A stretch of DNA of 64,000 nucleotides from Prinia subflava (GCF_021018805.1 NC_086247.1:89760140-89824139), one strand, 5' to 3'. Counted from the first letter of the stretch, positions 25,259-37,455 are shown. The notes: generated by a model from the sequence alone, not told the origin. Numbers and translations are program-made.

Positions 25259-25323
25259 ACCAAGCATGCTGAAAATGAAAGGCAGCATGTAACCTTCTGA
25301 AGTCACTAATTGTAGTACTGCAG
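25259..25323 (+). other. Candidate 65-nt non-coding exon
   Basis: A long pyrimidine tract (CCCCTTTTTTATCCCTCTGTGCAG, 25235-25258) ends at an AG. After 65 nt follows TGCAG|GTGAGTTG, a near-perfect donor. A plausible branch site (TTGATTAC) lies about 30 nt upstream of the acceptor. All three frames contain stops, so if spliced it would be an untranslated, long non-coding RNA or frame-breaking (poison) exon. These are among the best splice signals in the window. No homology was recognised. Confidence 0.3.
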
Positions 25324-28300
25324 GTGAGTTGAATAACAGACTATGGTAAATTTTGGTCTGAGGTTCTTTTCTGAAGTATAAATTGGACAACAGCAGGAGA
25401 GAGAACAAAAGCTATTTCCTCCCTGATGTTCTTGGAAACCTGTTCCCCATTCTTCATGGAGGATTGCTGCTGTACTTGAATATATTAAAATAGGGACACA
25501 TGAATGACATTGATACTCTGCAGTGGAAATAGCTGAGCCTTTTGTATTTTTACCATTGCATGAGACTTATGATAATCTGCTTCTTTCTCTAAATGGAAAC
25601 CCTCCAGGGAAGTTTTGTGTACTCTAAATAGCATCTCTGTGTGATCAGAGACTTGGCTTCGTGTGCATGTAATGCATAATAGATAAAGATACAACAATAT
25701 AAATGCAGATTAGAGGTTATTCAGTCAAGGCAAGCATGTTTTGGGGGTGGGAGGCAAATTATAAAAATGCCAAACAATACATATTGCTGCTATCCTTTCT
25801 GGCAAATCTCCATATTTTGCCAAAACATTGTTATAATTCTTAGCAGCAAACAGGATCTGTCTCATAAATACCTATGTATAAACCACTTACTGTCCTTATG
25901 TGTACACTCAGCAAATAATCACACTGACTTTTCTCTAGCCTTGTTGCATTGAATGTCATATAGCTATTTGGAAGTGATCTCAGTGCTGAAAATAGTCTGC
26001 CAACAGATATGGATATGAACTTTCATAAGAATATTTACATCCTCAAAGCAATGCATAAACATCAGTTGATCAAACCCATTAAAAGCACTAGGATATGAAT
26101 AAGTAGCATTAATCTGTTTTATAGAGTCACTTACAGAGAGAAAAGGCCCCCAGCCCTCTCAGCACAAAGAGATAGGTTTCAGCTTTGACTTTAGCAGAGC
26201 CAGTAGCTTCTTAGTTAGGTAAATAAACTCCATTTTTCTAGTTGTTCAAGAGATGATCAGAAAATTTTCTTTGCATTTGGATTGTCTACGTAAAAAAGTT
26301 AGTGTTCCCTGTTGCTTAGATGGAAACTGATAGCACATTAGCTGTGTGGACTAATTCTTTCTGTCAGTTCAGTGACAACTCCTGTTTTAGTAGTAAGAAG
26401 GTGACCCCAAACTAATGCTCTTAGAGGAACATCTCTGTCATCTTACTGCTCTTTCTGGCTTTTTGTGAAGATGAGTTTTCTTTTTATCTCGGTAAAACGT
26501 ATGATGGAAGAAACAAAGATACACTTCATGTAAGGTCATGAACTTACGGAAATGTGAATATGGAGGAATAAAGGTAATTTCCTCTCCCCAGACAAAAAAT
26601 ATGGTACAGTTATTAAAAAAAAAGATGAAGGAGAGAGGCTTGCTTATTACTATCCTTAAACGCTTCCCTTTTGACCCAGTTGATGTTTCAGAGGGAATCA
26701 GCGGTTACAGCAAGAAACCACTTCCTGTTTCTGGCTAGGAGGCTCTGTAATAGGAAAACAAGTGCTTTTATGACCAGTTGCAAGGGAACACACATCCATT
26801 CCTGCAGCAACAGCAGATGGACATGTTTTGTTTGACCCTAACTACACAATACAGATTCAGGCAAGTGGTGAACTTAACAGTGTTCCCTAGGGATACTGCA
26901 CTCTGAGCTCCCGTTATGAAATCCTAGGTCTGGAAAAGTGCAAGTCCCAGCATTAAGTATAACCAAGGACCTGCCTGTATGTGCACAGTGGACTGATTGT
27001 GGGGAGATAAATAAGTTGCTGTGAGTTTTCTCTGTTTAAAAAAGTTTGTAATCTCAAAAATGTGCTTTCTGGTTTGTTTCTTTTTTTCAGTTTAAATTCG
27101 TTTTGGCTTTGTTAGGGATCTTGCTGCAGGAGAAAACATAGGCATATCAACCTCAAAGTTTTGTCCAAGTCAGGATCTCATCACAGACTGAATTTCAGAT
27201 TTTCCTGCGTTCTGTAAAAGGCTTTGAATTCTTAGCTTTTTACCAATTCTACCAGGCATTGCAAAATGAATTGGTACATTTGTTACCTTTTTCAAATTTA
27301 CATGAACAGCCTTTAGTGGAGCAAGAACAGAACCTTAAACACACATCCTCTGGCCACTGGCTAAGCTGTCATTCTCTGTGTGCCCTTTAGCCCAAGAAGC
27401 AGCTGAATGTTTACAAGTAGCTAAAACAAGAGGCTTCATCAGAGCTTTGGATTCTGCTACTTAGAGCAGAGGCAAAAAATTGAACCGATGAGAGACTAAA
27501 GCAAGCTGATGGTTAGGGCTTTCCTCTGCCAGTGAATTGTATTTGCACAAAGCAAAGAGGTACCCAGCACATTGGCAACAGATGGTAGGTTAGTGGCAAG
27601 GGGATGCTCCCAAATAAGGACTCTCCTGTCCTTTGGCAGAGAAATGCATTGTCCTAAGTGCTTGGGTATTTTATAAATGGGATAAGCATAAGTAACAGTT
27701 TTGTGAATAGTTTACTGAAATAGGATACCCATCACTAGATGAATCTTCCTGATGAGCTCAGCATACATTTGCATATACTTTGCAACAATCCATGCGACAC
27801 TCATTGGCTGAATTTGTTACTTGCTGAATTTTGTACCTAATTCATATTTCATCTCACTTTACGGTAATTTTGTGCATGGTAATATTTTGCCCTTCTCTGT
27901 CAAAGTAGTTTAAAAATGAAAGCAGGAATTCAGAATGGCCTTTAAAGCCTGCCATGCATGCAGAGCTGACTGCCAGTGCATGTGGGAGGCCGGGTTCTGT
28001 CTTCAACCACAGGGTTTTTTTTCCTAGGAGTCTAGAACTTGTATCTTGGAGAAGAATTTACCAGTGAATAACCACCTCAGTCGTGGCCCTGGGGTTGCAA
28101 CAGGTGTAGTCACCATAAATGGTGTTTTCACAGGAAACCAGGAGCAGATGAATGCAAGCCTGGTTTGCCACTTAGAGAGGCCAGACGAGAGTAGGGTGAT
28201 TTTGAGTTAAGAGGCTCTTAGCACCAGTGCAGCCTTGAATGATGAAGACAATTACAAAAGCAGGGTTCATTCATGCGGGTGTAATTGCTGTGTGCTTAAA

Positions 28301-28395
28301 TTAGTTTTGAAGGTGGAACTTTAGCTTCTAGTTCTTGTCAGAAATTTTCAAAAGAACCTACCTCTCTGAGCTACTTCCAGTTTCCTATTGTGTGC
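25324..28395. other. Non-coding stretch
   Basis: No recognisable gene, repeat or CpG cluster. Confidence 0.55.
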
Positions 28396-28622
28396 ATATA
28401 CAAAAATCTCATTTTCAATCTTGATAAGCTCTTGGCTTTAATAATGTCTCTAGACTGCAGGTTTCCTAGCTTATTTATCGTGCGCTGAATAAAAAGATTC
28501 CTTTTGTTGTTGGTAAATTCACTGCCTTTCAGTTTCCTTGAGTATCAGCTTGCTTTGTATTGTCTGAGGAGATAAAGGGGAATACCCCACTTAACCTCTC
28601 AACATCATTCTCTGCTTCCTTT
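28396..28622 (-). mobile_element. Ancient CR1/L3-type LINE fragment
   Basis: The plus strand carries AAAAAGATTCCTTTTGTTG, then ACTGCCTTTCAGTTTCC. This parallels the antisense of the 3' end of CR1/L3 reverse transcriptase ORFs. On the minus strand, with frame changes, the translation follows the family's C-terminal pattern: a lysine/phenylalanine stretch before a 'KAKSL..LK' helix. It is heavily diverged, with stops, so it is an old relic rather than a lineage-specific insertion. The family assignment comes from remembered consensus. Confidence 0.5.
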
Positions 28623-29130
28623 TCAAGTAATTTTCGTATGCCTGTAATAGTGTATAACTTGTATAAATGCTACCTTTTAAGAGAAAATAATAAAACCGCT
28701 CAGTATCCATACAATGAACTCCTTTGTTACATTCCACTGCCTAATAACATTGTATTTTTTTCCATTGAGGGATGCCTTATTTGGTCGTTCTGACAAACTG
28801 CTGTTTTCTTGTAGCAAAATTGTTCAACATAGTGTTTCTACTGTTTTGTCAATAAGCAAAGGAAATAAAAACCTTATGGGATTTGAACAAGAACATTCAC
28901 ACTCCGTATGTGAGCTGCGTTTGAATTGGAGTGTGGTGGGGAAGCAGAGTATAGTATGCAACCTGTTTACTGAAGTGCATGCCAGAAAGTGAGATTTCAT
29001 TCCCGTTTGCTAGGATCTCACTTTAGACCTATTTTCTCTCTCTTTTCCTTTGCACTGCTCCCTCACAATATCCAATGCTAGCAGCTTTTTAAATTGCTAG
29101 TTTTGGAGAAATTTTTTTAATTCTTCGAAA

Positions 29131-29133
<3 letters not shown>
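28623..29133. other. Non-coding stretch
   Basis: AT-rich and may include further decayed CR1 sequence. Nothing else was recognised. Confidence 0.5.

Positions 29134-29157
<24 letters not shown>
29134..29157. repeat. T24 homopolymer
   Basis: Twenty-four consecutive T residues. It could be the tail of a minus-strand retrocopy, but no retrocopy body was recognised beside it. Confidence 0.95.
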
Positions 29158-29161
<4 letters not shown>

Positions 29162-29594
29162 GCTTATCCTTACACTGGACTTCCAAGATCAAATTATGCA
29201 GTATCTGCTGTAATAAAGTGATTTAGTAAAATCTACTGTTTCTCGGGCATTATCAGTCAATTGGGAGCTCAGCAGCATGAAAGAGATGGATCTACCTGTG
29301 AGCTGAGTACTTGGAATCTCTCTGAATTTAGGCCATGTCTACAACTGAATTTCAGCTTTTTGCTGATGAATTTACGAATGGTATGAAATTGTGAATTGGA
29401 ACTATTCATTTTGTGCTAATCACATGAGGAAAAGTTTGAATGCAGGAAACCTGAAGTTGATTCAAGTGACGCAGTGTTACATAACATGTATTAAGCCCGT
29501 GGAAAGCATTGCCGTGAGCTATCCACAGATGCTTCTGAGGATATAAAGATCATCAAGAATTGCCTTAGATAAAATTTAAACTCTTTCAGGGGAC
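29158..29594. other. Non-coding stretch
   Basis: No gene or repeat family was recognised. Confidence 0.55.
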
Positions 29595-29960
29595 TTTGAG
29601 TTCAAAATGGAATAAGCCTTTCATTGATTATCTGCTGTACCTGTGTGCCAATTATTCATTAACTGACCACGTCAGGTAATATTACTTGCTTGTTTCTGGC
29701 CACTCATTGGAAGCACATCAAATGGAATGGATTTTATGCCAGCTGTCTGCTGTGATGCTGCAGTTTCTGTGTTTGCTATCAATTGTGAGTTTAGACAGGT
29801 TCAAATGATGCTAATTACTCTATTTTGATGTCAGTGTTCCCTATCTGTTGAGACTGACACGGCTCCACCCACCTATTAATGAATATGTTAGTTAACTCAT
29901 ATTAGACATCTATATATGGCTCTGGAGCCAGGGGAATAGTGACAGCTGATGGCCCTTCAG
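29595..29960. promoter_or_regulatory. Enhancer-like homeodomain-rich block (candidate CNE)
   Basis: Complex, non-repetitive sequence dense in homeodomain-type cores: TTATTCATTAAC, GCTAATTACTC, CTATTAATGAATA and GTTAGTTAACTC. An A/T box, TCTATATATGG, also occurs. There is no long open frame. The texture is typical of conserved non-coding enhancers of developmental genes, but conservation cannot be judged from one sequence. Confidence 0.25.
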
Positions 29961-31497
29961 GGCATAAATGGTTTCTCACTACGATCAATATTCTCCACTA
30001 CTGGAAACGCTTCTTACTTTCTTGGACTTCAACTCACTTAACTCTCCCTCCAGCAGTTGTTTACAATACTGAAGTGCAACCAAGAGTTCAAGCCGAGTAG
30101 CCTTAAAAGCTGCCTTAATGACATCTGTAGAAAAATCATCCAACTCAGCTTTCATCTTCAGACAGAAGGTCAGAGCTCACAGATTTTGTCATTAGGCAGC
30201 TTCCATTTTGACCCCCTTTTCCCATCCACACCCCATCTAGCCAGTGGGTTAAAAGGCTGCTTAAAATACCGAGTTTATTTGTTGGTGCATCAGAAGTCCA
30301 AGATACTCTGGAGATCAAGAAAGTACAAAAACAATGTTTCAGCGTTCCCAGTTCCAGATGGACCATTTTGCTAAAGCCACTTGCTCGCATTCATGGGAGG
30401 AACAAGCCCTTTTTGGAGCCAGTATTTTATGCTTGGCTCAGAAAGGGACAGGCAAGGTTTGGGGTCAAAGTGGTTTCATCAAGAGACATTTGGGTGGGCT
30501 CTGGATTAGCACGCTACAGGTGCGGGCACAGACAGAAGGTGGGCTGTGCTTCAGGCTGCTGCCTCTCCAGGCATGTGGTCCTGTTTCTGCTGGGTACAGC
30601 GGTATTCCCTCTCTGAAAGAAACTTGGAAAAGGTGGTGAGGTGGCAAGAAAGGAGGCCATAGCACATATTTTATTCCCTTTCACCTACATCATGAAAGTA
30701 CAGGAAAGCAAATATAGCCAGGGCAGGGTGGGCATCATTCTGGCCAGAAGCTGTGCGTGGGAATTTTAAGCTGATATCATCTGCTGATCTCATTGAAAAG
30801 TTTTCCAACATACTCACATGTCTTGGACTCAGAATTTTTGTTTTCAGAGAAGCCTTAGGCATGCTGGAGCTTAAGACCTACTGACAGAGAGATGTAGATT
30901 AAATTTTTATCCCTGCTATTGTAACACATCTGATTTTTCAAGAATACTGCACACACAATATCTAGCTCCAGAAACTCCAGCTGTAAGGATCCCTATGTAG
31001 AAGTCACATACCATGTACAGCAAACCAGCTATAGCTCCCCCACCTCTGAGTCCTAGAGTCCTTCTTTCTGCATCGTGCTTCCTTTATGCAGTCAGTTCTT
31101 GGTATCTATTAAGACTCTAAATCCAACTACCCTTCATGTAACTATAAAAATGTTTGTGGAGCAACAGGGCCCCTTGGTGTATAACTGGGATAATCTGGCA
31201 CAACTGTGATACAAATAACATCTTGGAGGTATGTAGGAGATAAACAACAGTTTTCCTGGAATGTTTCTATATGGGAAAGTTATAGCACTGGCAGCACTGA
31301 AGTTATTTATTCATTGCAAGCTACACTACTCAACTGTGTTTAGTGTAGCCTGAAGCAACCACTCTGTCATGGGAAAAGAGGTATTAGTTCCCTTTCTGTG
31401 CCACAGCAACCCAGGCTTCAAACAAAGACACTGTATACACTGAACTGTAGAAACTTACAGCCTTGTAATCAGATGTTACACTATTGACAGTGATTGT
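29961..31497. other. Non-coding stretch
   Basis: No recognised repeat. A 115-nt open block (30054-30168) with moderate splice signals is listed as a finding. Confidence 0.5.
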
Positions 31498-31513
31498 GGG
31501 GGGGAGGGAGGGG
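31498..31513 (+). other. Potential G-quadruplex
   Basis: G7-A-G3-A-G4 satisfies the G3+N1-7 pattern if the first run is split. Short and isolated. Confidence 0.55.
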
Positions 31514-34082
31514 TGGTTTGTTATCTGTTTTGGATGAGGCAAACCCATAAATGCGAAAGTTAGTTGGTAACTGAGAAAAGGACACAGATATGTGAGTTCT
31601 TAAGGTCTGTCAGTGAACTTAATGGACACAGGAGTTTTGGTCATTTTGTGCAGAACCGACCTTGTGTCTGAACTGACAGCTAAAGTTGAAGGAGCTGCAG
31701 AACTGTAAGATGTAAAATAAGAAAGATGATTCATTCAGGACACTTGGAAGTCAAGGAGTGCCAGTGAAAGGAGCCAGGCTTTCTTGGCTGATACAAGCGC
31801 ATTAATCGAGGAAGATGTGTTTGCTTTAGGGCATGACCAGTCAGACACCAAGCAACACATGATTTCTTTTTTAGAGGAGGAAGGGATAGCATTAAATGTT
31901 CTTCACAGAGGACAATGGAAACCCTTGTCCTTGTGTCAGACCACAGTGGTATTGTTTAGAGCAGGGAAATGTAAAGACTTTGTTATATCTATATACTCTC
32001 GACGTTAAGCTCTGGGGCGTTCTGTGTGGGAGTTGCTTTTGGTGCCAAAGAGCAGGCAGTGATTTCAAGATTTTGGCTAAGTAGACCTATCTGGCAAAAA
32101 GGAGACTGCAAAAGGATGTAGGATGAGATGACTGCAGTACTAGGAGGAAGAGGAGTCTGGGAGTCCTATGTGGATTACAGCAGAGATAGGGTTTTCATAG
32201 TCCAGTAAATACGTGAGTATTTCTAGCAACAATTGTTTCTCCTTTGGTGCTTCTGGGAAAAAATTCAATACTTTGCGGCTAAAACAGCAGAGCAGAATGG
32301 AAGAAACCTGTATGCTGCTCTTTGGAGAAATTGATGGGATGGCATTCTTTCATTACATACTAATTGGTTCCCGTTCAGGTTTTGGCTTAAAAATGCCAGC
32401 ACCTAGAGCAAAAGGCATCAGGCTGCAGCATTAAGTCAAGAAAGATGCACCAGTGTGAATACCTGACCAAGGACACTAATGTTTGACCTTTCCTATAACA
32501 GAGTGAGAGAGTGAGTCAATATGGATTGGATGGCCAAACAGCACCCAGGCTTTGTTAAAGCCAAATTACACATAGTGAGAGAATCTACCTGATAAAGACT
32601 GCAGAGCATTACTTGTGCATACGAGAGAATCTCACAGAGGTAAATAGTAATTCACTTAGTTATTTTTTTTATTATGATTAAGTTCCAGACCAGCTAATGG
32701 CTTAGTTCAGAGAGTTTCGCAATACCTCTGACCACAGTTAAAGTTTTTGTAAAAGAATACACATAAAATGCTTGAGACATGTCCAGTCATTACATTATTC
32801 ATGTGGGGTATGCCGAAAAGCCAGAAGAGGGTGAAATTTTAAAAACATTCCAAAAGAAATAAAGAGCCTAGATATAAAAGTTTTCTGAAAAAATGATCTG
32901 TATCTGTATGTAGCTTAGAATGTGAGAACACTCATTTCTACCTATAACGATGTGTGCATTGTTCTTGATAACCAGGTCTGTATGTCCTGTTGAATCAGCT
33001 GTATAGGCATTTATAGCTTGGAGAAGTTCTTTGTAATATGTTTCTCTTGGCAGCCAATCCTATTTCCTTAATGAAGGTATTTAAAGGGGAAAGGACAATT
33101 CGTGATGAAGTCAAAAATCTGCTCAGACTGGAGAGATATAATAATCCTTTCTGCATAAGAACAAGTTTATAACATACTCTGTGTACGTGGCTCATGCTGT
33201 AAAATAGAATGATTGTAAAAACTGTGTTTGCATCAGATAATCAGATAATCCATCTATTCTGAAAAGAGCTACTGTTAGATTTTTAACAGAGATACTGGTA
33301 TGAGTCTTGAAGAGAAAATTCAGGCAAAAGATCGTCAGATGCAGAGAGCACCTGCATTGAAAGCAAAATCTGTGTTTTGTATCTCTCTCTTTTAGATGTG
33401 ACCAAAAGTTTGGATGCATGCAATACTGAAGATTTTTTATAAGTTTATCATCTTGAGTCTTGCAGATTCTGTTAAATGAAAAGTCAGATTTATATGTGCA
33501 TAGAGATAGGTCAGAATCACTTTTCTGATGTCTTTTGAGTGTGTCTGAGAATCAGGGTGGTGAGATCCTTCAAAGTGCTTAAAGAAGTATTTGTTCATAA
33601 GGAAAGTAGCAATTCCAAACAGAATGAATTATGCTCCATTTTTCTTTGTCTCTAGAAACCACTTCCTTTCCTGAAAGCATCCAAACAGCCAAAAGGCACT
33701 AGTGACCAAATAGCATAATTACAAGTAGAACTAATTACACAAAATAATCTTCTGAGACCTGCTGTAGACATGGGGAATACATATGAAGTCGAAGTTTGTA
33801 TTCCCAAATTTCGGATATGTTTGAGTCTCTGGTTTTGGCATAGGCCTGTCCTACTTCCAACTAACTAGTTTGCTCGTGTTTTCTTTGGATATTTTTCCCA
33901 AGTGTGCTTTTTCACTGTGACTCATGCAGGATAAAGCAAACAAGGTTGGAGTGTGTGAAAGCAAGCTTCCGGAAGAGTACCAAGTCACACTATATAAATC
34001 CTACTCATATGAAAAACCTGTTGTCTTTGCAAGCCCATAGAAACATTCTCTGGATGGAGCAATGCCTACAACTTACAATTGT
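31514..34082. other. Non-coding stretch
   Basis: No recognisable gene or repeat family. Confidence 0.55.
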
Positions 34083-34165
34083 TTGGTGGGTGGGGGGGGG
34101 GGGGGGTTGTGTGTGTGGGTTTTGTGGGATTTTTTGTTTTGTTTTGTTTTTTCTTTTCTTTTTGG
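34083..34165 (+). repeat. G-run / TG / T-rich low-complexity tract
   Basis: GGGTGGG merges into a run of about 15 G, then (TG)n, then T runs with G and C spacers. The G-run makes this the strongest quadruplex candidate in the window on the plus strand. Confidence 0.9.
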
Positions 34166-34290
34166 ATCCTATTAGACAATGTGTTGTACATTGCAGAGAA
34201 GGGTGGCTTGGAAAATAACTGAGAAATACAGTCAAGTGGTTAAACACTGAATAAATCAGGAAGGTGGGAAAACTGGAAATTTTGAATTTA
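34166..34290. other. Short non-coding spacer
   Basis: Non-coding sequence between two simple repeats. Confidence 0.5.
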
Positions 34291-34331
34291 TTGAAGTTTG
34301 AAGCTATTATTGAAGCTCTTGAAGCTATTAT
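34291..34331. repeat. 21-bp imperfect tandem duplication
   Basis: TTGAAGCTATTAT occurs at 34298-34310 and again at 34319-34331, with a partial TTGAAG unit just before. Period 21 bp. Confidence 0.8.
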
Positions 34332-36320
34332 GGTTTTTCATTTTTTTTCAGCTAGTAGAGGAAATTTATGGTGGCATGCCAAATGAGTCCATAACTGAAC
34401 ACTTTAATGTGGGACTTCATTGGCTTTTGATGCCTTGTCTTGATTTTGTGTTATGCTAAATGGTAAATTTTTTTTTTTTGGTATCTTTTAACTGTTAGGT
34501 AGTGATCAGATGGTTCATTAGGAAAATATTTCTGATATTTTAAATTCTCATTTACAATGTAAGTAGCCGCAATGCTCTAATCCTGCTATAAGTATCTCTT
34601 AAATTCACTAATGACATCTTAAAACTTGTCAAATTACATGTAGGTAGTGGGGTTTGGGGGAGGAAAAAAGTGTATATTTTTATTAAAAGTATATTGATGT
34701 AATGTTTGTAGCCAAGTAAAGGCTGTAAAAAACATTGGTAGTTTTATCCTGTTCTACTATACCAAACCCACCAATGAGACAGCCATTAGACTGTGAAATC
34801 TTCCCTTTAGTTTAAAAATGCATCATGCCCCTCTCTCTCTGTGGGATAATCAGGTGTTACAGTTTCTGCATTTGTTGGTATTCCTATAATTTTGAGAGTG
34901 TCCTCCCAGTGATTTGAATGCCTTCTAGCAGTGCATATCCAATGGAAGAAGAAAACACACTTATTAGAAGTGATTCTTGGAGCCTTTGTTGCATTTTACT
35001 TAAAGCTTGTGCCATCTGGGATTGTGGGACCAAGGGAAAAAGGCAATTAATTAAAAATTTGGGAGGGAAAGGCAATTTTTAGTCCCTGTGATTCTGCTGA
35101 AAAAGCTCTGAAACTCTAATGCTTCAAAATGCAGGGGGCAAAAAAAATCGAGAACTCAAAAAAATCCCCTAACTTCTTCTGATTTAAACCAGTCTCATTT
35201 GAGTCTGTGTGTAAATCATGCTTGAGTGCTTCAGATTACTGTTTCTGAGGTTTTCTAGGTTGTATTTTTTGGTTGTATTTATGGATTACTTTATAACTTG
35301 TTGGGGTTTTTGGGAGTGGGAGGTTGTGTTGTTTACATTTGTGGATTGATTGTGAACAGTTTCCCAGAGAATATTCAATACCTAAAATTTCAGCTGGGTT
35401 GATTAGCTGTGAATGCTCACATATGTTGTGTGGCTTTGTTCCAGTTCCTGGATTCAATGAGCATAACAACAGTGGCAGTCTGGATTTTGAAAAGTACTGA
35501 TGGTGTCTGGAAGGCACCAGTCAAGTCCCATTGGCAAAGACAGAGAGAGGGATAGGTCCTGGTCAGGGACCTGAGTGGAACAGGGCATGAGGACACTGGT
35601 GACACTTCCCTCTACTTTCTCAGGTAGCTGTATATGCTCTCCCAAATACAGATTCTTTCATGACCTTGAGCAGCAAAAGGGGTTGGTGCTGCCGCTCGCT
35701 GCTTTTTTCCAAGGCTTACTCAGCCGTCACAGGTGAAGCTCCAAGACTGAATTTAAGCAGAAGCAACAGTGGGATGCAGTGGAACTAGGGAGAAATGCTG
35801 TCATGAGCACAGATTTCTGCAGATAAAAAATATACTTCAAGCCCTTTAAGCACATGTTATTCTTTGAACATAAAAGGCTGCATTTGTTAATTTTCTTTCT
35901 TTGGCATGATTGGCAGCCTATCTGTTGAGACAAGACAGAAGAACAGCCAGGGAGAGGTTTGGTGGGTCAGAAGAGTAGACAAGCAAGTCTGTCCAGCATA
36001 TGGAAGTCTGAATGTTGCAGCACACAGCCTGGGACAGGCACGGCCTTCTTAACTTCCCAGGAATCCAAACATCAGTGCCATTCCTTCAGTGCAAAGGAAG
36101 AGATGTTTGGCCTAAATGGGTGGGACCTAACAACTGTAGTCAGACTATCTGTGGGTGTTTCCTTTTCTGGAGCTTACAGGCACATGTGTTGAAAAAGGGT
36201 CTAAACGGGTAAGTGCGTTCTAAGAGAGGGCAACCAAGAGCTTCGTATTAGAATCAGCAATGTTCTCCATATTTCAGTGCAGAGCTAGTTGCATTTTCTT
36301 TTGTTCTTTCAACAGGTTAG
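34332..36320. other. Non-coding stretch
   Basis: No gene or repeat family was recognised. A T9 run lies near 34471. Confidence 0.55.
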
Positions 36321-36341
36321 TAATTACTGTTGCAGTAATTA
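36321..36341. repeat. TAATTA-containing perfect hairpin
   Basis: Arms TAATTACTG (36321-36329) and CAGTAATTA (36333-36341) flank a 3-nt loop. Each arm carries a TAATTA homeodomain core, giving a symmetrical pair of sites about 400 bp from the CpG block. Confidence 0.85.
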
Positions 36342-36724
36342 GGCATGATGGAGAGTATATAAGACAATAAATGGTTATTCTGTGCAGTAGTGGGGGATAT
36401 TTGGTGCCAAGCTTATTATTTTCAGTCAAAGCTAATTATCTCTATTATATTACATGACTCTCTTCCTTGAATTATGAGTGGGAAACTGCTGAATAGATTT
36501 ATATTTTTTTTCAAAGTGCCCTGAACCATGGAGAGAAAGGAGAATTAAAAACAATGAAAAGCTTGTTAGACAATGAAACGACTCATCTATAAAGCTATTT
36601 CTGATAGATTTTTTCCCCCTCCTCTCTCGTCTGCAGTTATATAAATATCAAATGCTAATCGGGAAATAAATTGTTGCATTACACATGGTATGGGTATAAA
36701 GCTCAGTTCAGATATCGGAGAAAG
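36342..36724. other. AT-rich flank of CpG block
   Basis: AT-rich with ATTA-type motifs (for example GCTAATTATC near 36430). A strong pyrimidine tract ends in CTGCAG at 36636 on the plus strand, but no frame or donor follows. Possibly regulatory; no gene. Confidence 0.4.
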
Positions 36725-37455
36725 CAGTGTGGGTGCCGTGGGTGGCAGGCCGGGAGCTGCATGGCCAGGCGGGGAGCCCTGAGGTCACCCCTGGATCCAG
36801 CTGTGTTGCCCCCGGCCCGGCCGGCCTCCGTGAGCAAGGGATTTGCAGATCAAGCACCTTTGGAAACAGACTGGCTGCCCAGAACTGTTTTGGCATCTGT
36901 TTTGCTTGTGCTTAGGGCCTGCCCTGGAAATCTGAGCAGGGAAGCAATGTCAGAAGGGATTATACCCTCTGGCTGGCTTACCTCGAGCGATACGGCCGGC
37001 AAGAGAGCGTGACTTTGACTGGTAGGGTTCGTCTGCTCGGCAGATGCTACCCTGTCACTGATTAATAATGCAGCCGTCCCTGCTCCCCTTACATCATGGT
37101 TTCAATTTGTAGCAGTGACAAGGCTGATCACCTTTCCAGTCTTAGCCGGCTTACAACACACCCTGGGTCTGCTTTGCCCCACGTATCTGAATCATGCTGT
37201 AACTCGACGCCCTGACTGGTGAAACCCGTAGTAGAGCTGCAGCTCACTGCCCGCGCCGGCGGCCGCAGTTCAGCCGGCCCCGGCCCCGCTGCTCCCAGCC
37301 CTTCCTGCCGCCCGAATCGCCTTCCCGTGGGGACTGGGGAGCGAGACGGAGTGGGAGGAGGTGGTACACAACCACGCTTTGTCTGAATGCACCGACAGCT
37401 ACCACTGCGTGGACAGCAGAGAGCTGGGAAGCGGTCCTGGGCTCTGTGTTCGCAA
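36725..37455. promoter_or_regulatory. CpG-rich block, candidate promoter / first exon
   Basis: Two CpG-dense cores (about 36740-36840 and 37240-37350, with CGCGCCGGCGGCCGC and CCCCGGCCCCG) stand out against AT-rich surroundings. On the minus strand the block ends with CTCGAG|GTAAGCC, a strong donor with the exon's last base at 36982. That suggests an untranslated first exon transcribed leftwards from somewhere in 37.0-37.45 kb. No TATA box is evident in the core. Plus-strand frames across the block lack a start codon and show no recognisable protein. The assignment as a promoter is inference from composition. Confidence 0.45.

Noticed and set aside
36609..36636. Excellent plus-strand acceptor tract ending CTCGTCTGCAG
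   Set aside because: All frames close within about 33 nt and no donor follows, so no exon can be defined.
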